Positions 6,356 through 15,031 are shown, counted from the stretch's first letter. The stretch is DNA of 27,970 bases from an uncultured Lachnospiraceae bacterium (GCA_937910785.1 CALDLG010000100.1:1-27970); one strand, 5' to 3'. Notes: a model not told the origin generated them from the sequence alone. Numbers and translations are program-made.

Positions 6356-9055
6356 ATGGTTACAAAAATGAAATATGACTTGTATTTAACCGATCTGATC
6401 AGCAGGGAAACTCTCCAGAAGATGCAGGATGCATTTGCAAGGCTGACCGGAATGTCTGTTATTACGACGGATGCAAATGGCATTGCGGTAACGGAAGGCT
6501 CAAATTTTTCCGAGTTCTGCAGCAATTATATGAGGAACTCACCGATCGGATGTATGCTCTGCGCGCAGAGCAATAAGGCGGGAGCCGAACTGGCCCTGAC
6601 GAACGGAAGGGCTATCGTATATCCCTGTTATTCGGGACTGATGAATTTCGCTTCGCCGATTATGGTCGAAGGAAGGCTTGTGGGCTGCGTGATCGGCGGT
6701 CAGGTTCTTACGCAGCTTCCGGACCCGGTGAAAGTGAAAATCATCGCGGCCGAGACCGGGGCTGAGCCGGAAGAATATCTGGCGGCCTATCAAAAAGTGA
6801 AAATTGTGGAGCAGAAGGAGCTCGACAATGCCGCGGAGCTTCTTTCTACGATGGTGGAACTGCTGTCCGATATGGCAAATAATGAATATCTCGTACATCA
6901 GGCCAAAGCGGATCTGGAAAGAACATCCAATATGAAATCCGATTTTCTTGCCAATATGAGTCATGAGATCCGTACGCCCATGAACGCGGTAATCGGAATG
7001 GCGGAGATGGCGCTGCGGGAGGAGCTTCCGGTGGCGGCCAGAAATTATATCAACCAGATCAAGGAAGCCGGAAAATCTCTGTTGACGATTATCAATGACA
7101 TTCTCGACTTTTCCAAGATAGAATCCGGTAAGATGGATATCAATGTGGAAGCGTACGAACCAATGTCTGTTGTCAGTGATGTTGCCAACATCGTCATGAC
7201 AAGGCTGAAAGGTAAGGATGTTGAACTGATTCTGGATATTTCTCCGAATCTGCCCAATAAACTGCTGGGAGACAATATCAGGATCAAACAGGTGCTGCTC
7301 AATATCGCAAACAATGCCGCGAAGTTTACAAACGTCGGAAAAATCACGCTGAAAATGGATTATCATCAGATCGATGACGGAAACATTGAGCTGAATATTT
7401 CCGTGGAGGATACCGGAATCGGGATCAAAAAGGAAGACCGTTCCAAACTGTTTCGTTCATTTCAGCAGCTTGACAGCAAACGGAACCGGAATATTGAAGG
7501 CACGGGGCTTGGCCTTGCGATTTCCAAACAGCTTCTGCATCTGATGGAGGGCGATATCTGGGTGGAGAGCGAATATGAAAAGGGAAGCAGGTTTTCTTTT
7601 GTGATACCCCAGAAGGTGGTGGACAAAACCCCCTGTATCAGCGTAAAGGACCCGGATTCCAAGCTTGCGGTGAGCCTGATTTCCAATGATTATATCAGAG
7701 AACGTTTTCGGAAGGACGTGGAGAGCCTTGGTGTGGAATATCAGGAAATTCATTCCGACGAGGCGCTTGTCGATTTAAGGACCGAAAAAAAATGTTTTCT
7801 TTTTATTGACCGGCCCATGTTCTCAGCCGTGGCCGAGGCGTTTGTCAAAAGGAATCCGCAGATAGCGGCGGTTCTTTTGATCGATTTCTTTGATACGGCC
7901 AGATACGAAGCCGAGAATCTTTTTGTGGTGAAAAAACCGCTTTTCGTACTTTCGACTGCCATGATACTGAATGAGGAAAATGCGCAGTTTGAGGACGGCA
8001 ATGCGGAAGGGAGCGAATTCGATTTTATAGCGCCCGATGCGGAAGTTCTGATTGTAGATGACAACGCGGTGAATCTGACGGTGGCGGAAGGGCTGTTAGA
8101 GCCTCTTAAAATGCATGTCGATACGGCGGCCAGCGGAAAAGAGGCCATCGATAAGATCGGAAGATTTCATTACGATATTGTGTTTATGGATCATATGATG
8201 CCGGAGCTGGACGGTGTGGAAACGACCCGTATTATCCGGCGTTTCCATCAGGAATACAATGATGTGCCGATCATTGCCCTGACAGCCAATGCGGTGGAGG
8301 GGACCAAGGAAAGGTTCTGCCAGGAAGGCATGAATGATTTCGTTGCCAAGCCGATCGAGCTGCGGATTCTGATATCGAAGGTAAGGCAATGGCTTCCGAT
8401 CGAAAAGATACAGAAGGTGCATATGCCGGGAACCGCGCCGAGGGAGACGAAGGCGGCCAATATCGTTGTGGGCGATCTGGATGTGGCTTATGCGCTCAGA
8501 TTCCTTGGGACCGAGGAACTTTTCTGGTCTGTGCTGAAAGTATATTATAAGGCAATCGAAAAGAAAGCAAAACTGATCAAGGCACTGGAGGAAGAGGAAA
8601 ACTGGACCGATTATACGATCGAGGTTCATGCGCTGAAAAGCTCATCCAAGCAGATCGGAGCCATATCTTTGTCCGAACGGGCCGCGGCGTTAGAAAAGGC
8701 GGGCAATGCGAGGGATTCCGAATTTATACATAAGAATACGGACAGACTTCTGGATCAGTATCTGGGTTACCGGTTTGTGTTTAAACCGTTCCTTCCGGCC
8801 GAAAAAGCGGAAGAGGCAGGAAAGGATCATATATCGGCAGCAGGACTGCAGCGGCATTTTTCGGATATGCGAATGGCGCTTGAGGATCTGGAAATGGACC
8901 GGATGGAGGAAGTCATTCGTGAAATGAACCATTATCATTATGAAGACTGGCAGGAGGAAATGTATGCACGCCTGAAGGACGCGGTGGAAGAAATCGATGT
9001 GGATAGCTGCGAGACGATTCTGCGGGAATGGGAAAATGAGCTGTCGGCCATCTGA
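6356..9055 (+). CDS. PocR-type hybrid histidine kinase with receiver and HPt domains
   Basis: This 899-residue soluble kinase has no clear membrane helix. In order: a PocR sensory domain (about residues 10-150) with the cysteine pair GCMLC and IVYPCYSGLMNFASPI; a short coiled coil; HisKA with phospho-histidine 203 in NMSHEIRTPMN; HATPase with NIANNAAKF, DTGIGI and GTGLGLAIS; a degenerate receiver (about 435-530); an intact receiver with VLIVDDNAVNL, aspartate 612 in FMDHMMPELDG and VAKPIE; and an HPt domain with histidine 758 in VHALKSSSKQIG. This gives a complete phosphorelay whose missing last acceptor is supplied by the upstream gene. PocR domains in related proteins sense small hydrocarbon derivatives; the ligand here is unknown. 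ATG 6368 is an alternative start four codons inside. Confidence 0.92.
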   Translation: MVTKMKYDLYLTDLISRETLQKMQDAFARLTGMSVITTDANGIAVTEGSNFSEFCSNYMRNSPIGCMLCAQSNKAGAELALTNGRAIVYPCYSGLMNFASPIMVEGRLVGCVIGGQVLTQLPDPVKVKIIAAETGAEPEEYLAAYQKVKIVEQKELDNAAELLSTMVELLSDMANNEYLVHQAKADLERTSNMKSDFLANMSHEIRTPMNAVIGMAEMALREELPVAARNYINQIKEAGKSLLTIINDILDFSKIESGKMDINVEAYEPMSVVSDVANIVMTRLKGKDVELILDISPNLPNKLLGDNIRIKQVLLNIANNAAKFTNVGKITLKMDYHQIDDGNIELNISVEDTGIGIKKEDRSKLFRSFQQLDSKRNRNIEGTGLGLAISKQLLHLMEGDIWVESEYEKGSRFSFVIPQKVVDKTPCISVKDPDSKLAVSLISNDYIRERFRKDVESLGVEYQEIHSDEALVDLRTEKKCFLFIDRPMFSAVAEAFVKRNPQIAAVLLIDFFDTARYEAENLFVVKKPLFVLSTAMILNEENAQFEDGNAEGSEFDFIAPDAEVLIVDDNAVNLTVAEGLLEPLKMHVDTAASGKEAIDKIGRFHYDIVFMDHMMPELDGVETTRIIRRFHQEYNDVPIIALTANAVEGTKERFCQEGMNDFVAKPIELRILISKVRQWLPIEKIQKVHMPGTAPRETKAANIVVGDLDVAYALRFLGTEELFWSVLKVYYKAIEKKAKLIKALEEEENWTDYTIEVHALKSSSKQIGAISLSERAAALEKAGNARDSEFIHKNTDRLLDQYLGYRFVFKPFLPAEKAEEAGKDHISAAGLQRHFSDMRMALEDLEMDRMEEVIREMNHYHYEDWQEEMYARLKDAVEEIDVDSCETILREWENELSAI

Positions 9056-9064
9056 AAGGAAAAG

Positions 9065-9121
9065 GATGAATGATCGGAATGACTGGCAGAAAAAAAGAAG
9101 CTGCATATTCTGCATTATATA
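9065..9121 (+). CDS. Possible 18-residue leader peptide with two cysteine codons before cysE
   Basis: A short frame begins at ATG 9065 after AAAGGA (9055-9060) and ends at TAG 9119-9121. Its last residues read SCIFCII, with two TGC codons. GCAGAA (9085-9090) can pair with TTCTGC (9107-9112), and GCAG (9085-9088) can alternatively pair with CTGC (9100-9103), so two exclusive hairpins overlap the cysteine codons. The position upstream of cysE-cysS suggests a cysteine-responsive leader, but no T-run terminator follows and the frame may be chance. A second, overlapping frame opens at ATG 9069 and runs into cysE. Confidence 0.25.
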
Positions 9122-9142
9122 GGATGAGGGAAAGGCTTGGTT

Positions 9143-9823
9143 ATGATGGGACTTATCAGCCATATACAGGAAGAAATAAGGATCATAAGAGAACGTGATC
9201 CGGCGATTCACTCCAATATGGAGGTATTTCTTTATCCGAGTTTCAAGGTAATGCTTTATTACCGCGCTGCCCACCGGCTGTATGAAAAAAAACATTTTTT
9301 TCTGGCAAGGTGGATTTCTCAGAAGGGCGCGAGAAAAACGGGAATTGAGATTCATCCGGGCGCGCAGATCGGGAAAGGCTTTTTCATCGATCATGGCAAC
9401 GGTGTTATCATCGGAGAGACAACTGTTATCGGGGATAATGTGACACTATATCAGGGGGTGACGCTTGGCGGTACGGGAAAGGAACAGGGTAAGCGGCATC
9501 CGACCATCGGAAACAATGTCATGATCAGTACGGGAGCGAAGGTACTTGGCTCCTTTGCCATCGGAGATAACAGTAAAATCGGCGCGGGAAGCGTGGTGCT
9601 GAAGGAGGTGCCGCCGGATTCCACGGTGGTTGGTGTGCCGGGAAGAGTGGTAAAACGGCATAATGTCGCGCTTCCGCAGGAAGAACTGGATCAGGTTCAT
9701 CTGCCCGACCCGGTTATGGAGGATCTGGCGCAGCTGCAGCATGAAAATGAGAAACTGGCCAACCGGCTGATTGATCTGGAACAGGAGGTACACCGGCTGA
9801 GAAAGGGTATGGATATTTTATGA
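9143..9823 (+). CDS. cysE: Serine O-acetyltransferase CysE
   Basis: CysE acetylates serine with acetyl-CoA to give O-acetylserine, the carbon skeleton of cysteine. The 226-residue protein has a short helical N-terminus and then the left-handed beta helix of hexapeptide transferases: GIEIHPGAQIGKGFFIDHGNGVVIGE-like sequence, with the catalytic histidines in IHPGA and FIDHG, and GVTLGGTGKEQGKRHPTIG with the substrate loop. A C-terminal coiled segment rich in leucine and glutamate follows. I chose ATG 9143 because AAAGG (9131-9135) lies seven bases upstream. A TTG at 9137 and an ATG at 9146 are alternatives. The stop overlaps cysS as ATGA, so both are translationally coupled. The pairing of cysE and cysS is conserved in Bacillota. 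Confidence 0.94.
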   Translation: MMGLISHIQEEIRIIRERDPAIHSNMEVFLYPSFKVMLYYRAAHRLYEKKHFFLARWISQKGARKTGIEIHPGAQIGKGFFIDHGNGVIIGETTVIGDNVTLYQGVTLGGTGKEQGKRHPTIGNNVMISTGAKVLGSFAIGDNSKIGAGSVVLKEVPPDSTVVGVPGRVVKRHNVALPQEELDQVHLPDPVMEDLAQLQHENEKLANRLIDLEQEVHRLRKGMDIL

Positions 9824-11229
9824 AAATCTACAATACGTTATCGAAGAAAAAGGAAGAATTTGAGCCGCATGAACCGGGAAAGGTGAGTATGTATGTGTGC
9901 GGTCCTACCGTTTATAATCTGATTCATATCGGAAACGCCAGACCGATGATTGTTTTCGATACGGTAAGAAGATATATGGAATATAAGGGCTGGCAGGTCA
10001 ATTATGTATCCAATTTTACGGATGTGGACGACAAAATCATCAAAAAGGCGCAGGAGGAGGGCGTGGAGCCTTCCGTCATTTCCGAGCGGTACATTGAGGA
10101 ATGTAAAAAGGACATGAAAGCCCTGAATGTAAAAACGGCAACGGTCCATCCGAAGGCCACACAGGAAATCGACGGAATGCTTCATATGATCGAAACGCTT
10201 CTTAAAAAAGGGCATGCCTATGTGGCGGAAGACGGGACCGTTTATTTTAAGACGAGAAGCTTCCGGGAATATGGAAAGCTGTCCCATAAAAATCTGGATG
10301 ATCTGCGGGGCGGGAATCGTTCCCTGCTCGTATCCGGAGAGGATCAGAAGGAAGACCCGCTCGACTTCGTGCTCTGGAAACCGAAGAAGGAAGGGGAGCC
10401 TTACTGGGAATCCCCCTGGTGCGAAGGGCGGCCGGGCTGGCATATCGAATGCTCCGTCATGAGCAAAAAGTATCTGGGAGACGAGATCGACATTCACGCG
10501 GGCGGAGAGGACCTGATTTTCCCGCATCACGAGAATGAAATCGCGCAGTCCGAGGCGGCGAACGGAAAGACCTTTGCCAGATACTGGATGCATAACGGGT
10601 TCTTAAATATTGACAATAAGAAAATGTCCAAATCCGAAGGAAACTTTTTTACGGTCAGGGATATCGGTGAAAAATATGATCTGCAGGTGCTGCGTTTCTT
10701 CATGCTGTCAGCGCATTACAGAAGTCCGCTCAATTTCAGCGCGGAGCTGATGGAGGCGGCCAGGAACGGCTATGAGAGGATTGTGACGAGCGTTTCCAAC
10801 CTGAATTATCTGTCGGAGCGGGCACAGGGAGAGGCGCCTGTGGGCGAAGAAGAAAAGCTTCTCCGGGAAGCAGAAGGATATGTCAGAAAATTCGAGGCGG
10901 CAATGGAAGATGACTTTAATACGGCCGATGCGGTTTCCGCAATCTTCGAACTGGTTAAATTCGCCAATACCCATGCGTCCGAAGAAAGCAGCAGGGCTTT
11001 TATCAGGGCATTAAAAGAAGAGATTATAAAGCTTTCCGATATCTGTGGTCTGATCGTTGAGAAGGCGGATGAGATTCTGGACAGTGAGATCGAACAGCTG
11101 ATAGAAGAACGTCAGGCGGCAAGAAAGGCGAAAAATTTCGCAAGGGCGGATGAGATCCGTTCTCTGCTTTCCGATCGCGGAATTCTTCTGGAGGATACCA
11201 GAGAAGGAGTAAAATGGAAGAGAGCTTAA
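9820..11229 (+). CDS. cysS: Cysteinyl-tRNA synthetase CysS
   Basis: CysS charges tRNA-Cys with cysteine. The 469-residue monomer is a class I synthetase of normal length. Visible features are MYVCGPTVYNLIHIGNARP, with the zinc cysteine and the HIGH-type motif HIGN at residues 36-39; the remaining zinc ligands in WHIECSVMS and in HAGGEDLIFPHHENE; and the KMSKS motif at 268-272. The C-terminal helical anticodon-binding region ends RGILLEDTREGVKWKRA. The start overlaps the cysE stop by four bases and the end overlaps mrnC by 16 bases, consistent with one polycistronic message. Confidence 0.97.
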   Translation: MKIYNTLSKKKEEFEPHEPGKVSMYVCGPTVYNLIHIGNARPMIVFDTVRRYMEYKGWQVNYVSNFTDVDDKIIKKAQEEGVEPSVISERYIEECKKDMKALNVKTATVHPKATQEIDGMLHMIETLLKKGHAYVAEDGTVYFKTRSFREYGKLSHKNLDDLRGGNRSLLVSGEDQKEDPLDFVLWKPKKEGEPYWESPWCEGRPGWHIECSVMSKKYLGDEIDIHAGGEDLIFPHHENEIAQSEAANGKTFARYWMHNGFLNIDNKKMSKSEGNFFTVRDIGEKYDLQVLRFFMLSAHYRSPLNFSAELMEAARNGYERIVTSVSNLNYLSERAQGEAPVGEEEKLLREAEGYVRKFEAAMEDDFNTADAVSAIFELVKFANTHASEESSRAFIRALKEEIIKLSDICGLIVEKADEILDSEIEQLIEERQAARKAKNFARADEIRSLLSDRGILLEDTREGVKWKRA

Positions 11230-11654
11230 CGCTGTTGGCGGCGGTGAAACAGAAATTCGAATGTGGGGAGGTGGATATCAGAACATATTCACCTCTTACC
11301 CTTGCCTATATCGGCGATGCGATTTACGATCTGATCATCCGGACCGTCGTGGTGGAGCGGGCTAACCGTCCGGCCAATAAACTGCACAAAACGGTTATCC
11401 GTTATGTCAATGCGGGCACACAGGCCCGGATGAGCGAGGCGCTTGAGGAGGAACTGACGGAGGAGGAGAGAGCGGTTTATCACCGGGGCAGAAATGCCAA
11501 ATCCTATACATCCGCCAAGAATGCTTCGATTGCCGATTACCGGAAAGCGACAGGACTGGAGGCATTGTTCGGCTACCTGTATCTTCTTGGGGAGACGGAC
11601 AGGCTCCTTACGCTGGTGAAGGCAGCTTTTGATAAGATGGAAATGAAATTGTAG
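11214..11654 (+). CDS. mrnC: Mini-ribonuclease III MrnC
   Basis: Mini-III is a dimeric RNase III domain without the RNA-binding domain. It matures the ends of 23S rRNA in Bacillota. The 146-residue length fits. The RNase III signature appears as LAYIGDAIYDLIIR near residue 30, with the acidic aspartate, and the second acidic cluster lies in TGLEALFGYLYLLG. GRNAKSYTSAKN and IADYRKATG are typical of the Mini-III family. The gene starts inside the end of cysS, overlapping by 16 bases, and precedes rlmB by 18 bases, which is the conserved cysS-mrnC-rlmB order. Confidence 0.95.
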   Translation: MEESLTLLAAVKQKFECGEVDIRTYSPLTLAYIGDAIYDLIIRTVVVERANRPANKLHKTVIRYVNAGTQARMSEALEEELTEEERAVYHRGRNAKSYTSAKNASIADYRKATGLEALFGYLYLLGETDRLLTLVKAAFDKMEMKL

Positions 11655-11672
11655 AAAGGTCTGAATCGTAAC

Positions 11673-12428
11673 ATGGGATATACGGAAATGATGATAGAGG
11701 GAAGAAATGCGGTGCTCGAAGCATTTCGTTCCGGAAAAACGGTGGATAAGCTTTATGTGCTGGACGGCTGTCAGGACGGACCGGTCCTGACGATTAAGCG
11801 GGAGGCGAAAAAACAGAACAGCCTGATCAAATATGTTACAAAGGAACGGCTTGATCAGCTTTCGGAGACCGGAAAGCATCAGGGCGTGATTGCATGCACC
11901 TCGGCATATCGGTACGCGGAGGTGGAGGACATGCTCGCGAAGGCAGAAGAGAAGGGCGAACCGCCGTTTCTTTTGCTGCTCGATAATATAGAAGATCCGC
12001 ATAATCTCGGCGCTATGATCCGGACGGCGAATCAGGTCGGAGCGCATGGCGTTATTATTCCGAAGAACCGGGCCGTAGGGCTGACGGCAGCAGTAGCGAG
12101 GGCATCTGCCGGCGCTCTGAATTATACGCCGGTAGCGAAGGTGACGAATCTGGGTCAGACGATCGAAGAGCTGAAAAAGAAAGGACTCTGGTTCGTCTGT
12201 GCCGATATGGATGGCACAACCATGTATGAGCTGGATTTAAAAGGACCGATCGGGCTGGTCATCGGCAGCGAAGGAGACGGTGTGGGGAGACTCGTAAAGG
12301 AAAAGTGTGATTTTACCGCATCGATTCCGATGAAAGGAGATATCGATTCTCTGAACGCATCCGTAGCGGCGGGGGTTCTTGCATATGAAATCGTAAGGCA
12401 GCGGTTTGGTTACGGCAAAACGCTCTGA
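11673..12428 (+). CDS. rlmB: 23S rRNA (guanosine-2'-O-)-methyltransferase RlmB (TrmH/SpoU family)
   Basis: This family uses S-adenosylmethionine to methylate the 2'-hydroxyl of a guanosine in 23S rRNA. The 251-residue protein has an N-terminal L30e-like substrate-binding domain (EGRNAVLEAFRSG onwards) and a C-terminal SPOUT domain with a trefoil knot. SPOUT motif 1 is LDNIEDPHNLGAMIRTA, with asparagine 111 and arginine 117; motif 2 is GLVIGSEGDGV; motif 3 is IPMKGDIDSLNASVAAGVLAYE. AAAGG at 11655-11659 is about 13 bases before ATG 11673; an in-frame ATG at 11688 is possible and leaves the protein beginning MIEGRNAV. Some orthologues act on other guanosines, so the exact target base is by homology only. 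Confidence 0.92.
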   Translation: MGYTEMMIEGRNAVLEAFRSGKTVDKLYVLDGCQDGPVLTIKREAKKQNSLIKYVTKERLDQLSETGKHQGVIACTSAYRYAEVEDMLAKAEEKGEPPFLLLLDNIEDPHNLGAMIRTANQVGAHGVIIPKNRAVGLTAAVARASAGALNYTPVAKVTNLGQTIEELKKKGLWFVCADMDGTTMYELDLKGPIGLVIGSEGDGVGRLVKEKCDFTASIPMKGDIDSLNASVAAGVLAYEIVRQRFGYGKTL

Positions 12429-12445
12429 TATGGACGGTTAGGTGA

Positions 12446-14323
12446 ATGAAAAAATTACAGGATTATTTATTGATCGGAATATTTATCATGACTGCCCTTC
12501 TGGCGGCGGTTGCCGGACTGAAGGTTTATTCCGGTTATATGGAGGAAAGAAAAGCGGAAGAAGCGCGCTTTCAGCAGTATCGGGAAGAGATTCTGGCAAG
12601 AAATGCGGAGGCACAGGACCGGGTCCGGGAAATGCAGATTGAAATCATTCAAATGCAGGAGGATACGGAGATTCTTCAGATGTTTATTGACGAGGCAGTC
12701 AATGCCGCGAATGAAGTACAGAGCCGGAAGGAAGCGGGAGCCGCGGACGGAACTGTTTCGGACACGCAGGCTGGCTCCGTTTCGGACGGAGGTGTGCCCG
12801 TCCTGTCGGAAGCTGTCTCCGGAAACGGCCTTCCGGAAACGGGGGATTCCGGCCATCGTTCTGTATCAGGAAATGGATACGGGTCAGGAAGCGTGTCGGG
12901 CAATGATACGGTGTCCGGAAACGGAAGCGTGTCAGGGAATAGTACGGTGTCCGGAAACGGGACCGTATCGGGAAATGGCACGGTGTCCGGCAACGAAACC
13001 GTATCCGGAAACGGAAGCATATCGGGAAACGGCATCGGAGGTTTTCCGTCGGGCAGTGTTTCCGGTAATGACGGCAGTGTCATGAGTCTGGAAGAAAAAA
13101 GGGCGCTGCGCACCTCCTATCAGGAAACACAGGAGATCAATCAGGCGGACCGGGAGTGGATTGCAGAAAACCAGTACGATTTTTCCGGCATGAAAATTGC
13201 CTGCCTTGGCGACAGCATTACGAAAGCGGCAAATCTGGAGGGAGAGGAAAATTATGAGCAGTATGCCTATCCCGCCAGACTGAAAGAGCTGCTGGGAGCG
13301 GAAGAGGTTTATAATCTGGGAATCGGTGGTTCCTCCATCGGCAGATACTGGGCCGACGCTTTCGTAGACCGTTATACGGAGATTCCTGAGGACAGCGATA
13401 TTATCATCGTTATGGGAGGTACCAATGACGGATTCTGCGTGTCCGATCAGGAATTCGGCAGTCTGGAAGAGAGGGCCTATCACACCTTCTGCGGCGATCT
13501 GAATGAGTTAATGGGCGGACTTCGGGAGAATTACCCTGATGCCAGGATCTTTTTTGCGACGCCGCTGCCCAACGTTCTTCAGGATTATCTGATGAGCGAG
13601 CGGGAATATCTGCTGCCTCAGAAGCAGTTTGTGGATGTGATACGGACATTGACCGAAGAGTATGATTTTGAGCTGATCGATCTGTATAACTCTAATATAC
13701 TTGATTCTCACGACGCGAATGTCATTACGGAATATATGCCGGACGGTGTGCATGGAAATCCGGAGGGCTATCAGATTCTGGCGGAGCATTTTGCAAGCGA
13801 GATCGTACAGAATTATCAGGAAGAAACAACGGAATCGACGGATGAAACGACGGATGGGCTGAAGGACGGGACTGTTCCCGGAACACTGGATGGAAGTCTC
13901 CTTCCTGCGCCGGGAGAAGAGAACGGGATTTCGGATGGGGAGACTGAAGAATCGCCAAAGGACGGTGTAAACGGAGCGTGGGAGGAAGAAGAGAGCGGTC
14001 CGCCGGATACCGGGGAAGCGGAAAATCCGGAAGATATACCGGGAAATTCCGGTGGAGGGACCGGAGAAGAAACGGGTGAAGCATCCGTCGGAGGAGGCGG
14101 AGAAAACAGCGAAGACTCCGGGACCGAAACGGACAAAGAAGGCGGAAGTGACGCGGACGAAGACGACAAAACGAACGGGACTGACGGCTTTCCGGGAAGC
14201 GCCGGTGTACAGAGCGGGGAGGCCGGAACCGGCAGCAACACGCGAAAGGGTGTGAACGGCGATGCCGGAGCGGACGGCGATACCGGTGTAAAGGCGGAAA
14301 GAAAACAGCACAGATATGAATAA
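12446..14323 (+). CDS. Membrane-anchored SGNH/GDSL hydrolase with Ser-Gly-Asn repeats and a low-complexity acidic tail
   Basis: This 625-residue protein sits in the place usually held by yacP between rlmB and sigH. Residues 7-28 form one hydrophobic helix (signal anchor), followed by a coiled coil to about residue 95. Residues 120-210 are dominated by SGN repeats, including eight consecutive six-residue units. The SGNH domain runs from about 248 to 455: serine 257 in CLGDSIT, glycine in NLGIGGSS, asparagine 327 in MGGTNDG and D433/H436 in PDGVHGNPEGY, so all catalytic blocks are present. The last 170 residues are Gly-, Glu-, Asp- and Ser-rich with no hydrophobic segment or LPxTG motif. SGNH enzymes deacylate or deacetylate lipids or glycans; here a wall-linked glycan or ester is plausible (inference). 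AGGTGA precedes the ATG very closely. Confidence 0.85.
   Translation: MKKLQDYLLIGIFIMTALLAAVAGLKVYSGYMEERKAEEARFQQYREEILARNAEAQDRVREMQIEIIQMQEDTEILQMFIDEAVNAANEVQSRKEAGAADGTVSDTQAGSVSDGGVPVLSEAVSGNGLPETGDSGHRSVSGNGYGSGSVSGNDTVSGNGSVSGNSTVSGNGTVSGNGTVSGNETVSGNGSISGNGIGGFPSGSVSGNDGSVMSLEEKRALRTSYQETQEINQADREWIAENQYDFSGMKIACLGDSITKAANLEGEENYEQYAYPARLKELLGAEEVYNLGIGGSSIGRYWADAFVDRYTEIPEDSDIIIVMGGTNDGFCVSDQEFGSLEERAYHTFCGDLNELMGGLRENYPDARIFFATPLPNVLQDYLMSEREYLLPQKQFVDVIRTLTEEYDFELIDLYNSNILDSHDANVITEYMPDGVHGNPEGYQILAEHFASEIVQNYQEETTESTDETTDGLKDGTVPGTLDGSLLPAPGEENGISDGETEESPKDGVNGAWEEEESGPPDTGEAENPEDIPGNSGGGTGEETGEASVGGGGENSEDSGTETDKEGGSDADEDDKTNGTDGFPGSAGVQSGEAGTGSNTRKGVNGDAGADGDTGVKAERKQHRYE
12890..13033 (+). 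repeat. Eight tandem 18-bp (six-residue) repeats inside the SGNH hydrolase gene
   Basis: Eight in-frame units encode [S/T][V/I]SGN[X], with X being D, G, S or E (residues 149-196 of the protein). Synonymous third positions differ from copy to copy (for example TCG GGC AAT, TCC GGA AAC, TCA GGG AAT), so the amino-acid pattern is kept while the DNA has diverged. Looser SGN copies flank the array on both sides, from about 12814 to 13071. Confidence 0.9.
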
Positions 14324-14335
14324 GGATGCGGCGCA

Positions 14336-14962
14336 ATGAAAGAAGAATATCAGCAGTACAGTGACGAAGAACTGATGATACGTCTGCGGGACGGCGAGGA
14401 TGGCATTATAGATTTTATCATGGATAAATACAAGAACCTTGTAAAGAACAAGGCGAAATCCATGTATATTCTCGGCGCGGACAGTGACGATCTGATTCAG
14501 GAAGGCATGATCGGACTTTTTAAGGCCGTAAGGGATTTTGACAGCGGCAGGGACGCAAGCTTCTTTACTTTCGCGGATCTGTGTATATCGAGACAGATGT
14601 ATACGGCGGTACAGGCATCCAGACGTCTGAAGCATATTCCTTTAAATACCTATATATCGCTTTACGCGACCGTACAGGAGAATGCGGGGGGCAATGAAGA
14701 GGATGCCGCGCTGGTCAATATTCTGACCCGTAAATCGGAGCAGAGCCCGGAAGAAATGTTGATCGATAAGGAAAATCTGGAACAGCTCGAAAAAACGATC
14801 GAGAAGGAGCTGAGCGGCTTTGAGAAGCAGGTGCTCGATCTGTATCTGACCGGCATGCGCTATACACAGATCGCCAAAGTGCTTGGAAGAGACGAGAAAT
14901 CTACCGATAATGCGCTGCAGCGAATCAAGACCAAATTAAAAAAAGCGATATATGTCCGGTGA
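14336..14962 (+). CDS. sigH: RNA polymerase sigma factor SigH (Spo0H-type)
   Basis: Sigma-H directs RNA polymerase to transition-phase and early sporulation promoters. The 208-residue protein has region 2 with DLIQEGMIGLFKAVRDFD and FFTFADLCISRQM, and region 4 with LSGFEKQVLDLYLTGMRYTQIAKVLGRDEKSTDNALQRIK-like sequence that forms the helix-turn-helix. The SigH identity is supported by synteny: in Bacillota sigH lies downstream of cysS-mrnC-rlmB. AAGGAT about eight bases upstream serves as ribosome site. The usual downstream rpmG-secE-nusG are absent; a terminator and unrelated accessory genes follow instead. Presence of sigH suggests, but does not prove, spore formation. Confidence 0.9.
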   Translation: MKEEYQQYSDEELMIRLRDGEDGIIDFIMDKYKNLVKNKAKSMYILGADSDDLIQEGMIGLFKAVRDFDSGRDASFFTFADLCISRQMYTAVQASRRLKHIPLNTYISLYATVQENAGGNEEDAALVNILTRKSEQSPEEMLIDKENLEQLEKTIEKELSGFEKQVLDLYLTGMRYTQIAKVLGRDEKSTDNALQRIKTKLKKAIYVR

Positions 14963-14985
14963 AGATGAATTCGGTAAGATAGGGA

Positions 14986-15031
14986 GGACTGGACTGGTAA
15001 GACGTAAGGTTTTGCCGGTTTAGTCCTTTTT
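14986..15031 (+). terminator. Strong intrinsic terminator after sigH
   Basis: An 18-base arm starting GGACTGGACTGG (14986-15003) pairs, with several G-U pairs, with an arm ending TTTAGTCC (15026) around the loop GTAAG. TTTTT follows at 15027-15031. The structure overlaps the last bases of the convergent minus-strand gene, so it closes the sigH operon. Confidence 0.85.

Noticed and set aside
7045..7366. Minus-strand frames opposite the hybrid kinase
   Set aside because: They lie fully inside a kinase gene with all its motifs intact and show no independent features.
12890..13033. Regularly spaced repeats that might suggest a CRISPR array
   Set aside because: The unit is 18 bases, tandem without spacers, and in frame with a coding sequence; it encodes a Ser-Gly-Asn hexapeptide.
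13508..14635. Long minus-strand open frame of 375 codons opposite the SGNH hydrolase tail and sigH
   Set aside because: It is a shadow: the biased composition of the acidic Gly/Glu/Ser tail avoids stops on the other strand, its product is composed of low-complexity F/R/S/P, and it overlaps two well-supported plus-strand genes.
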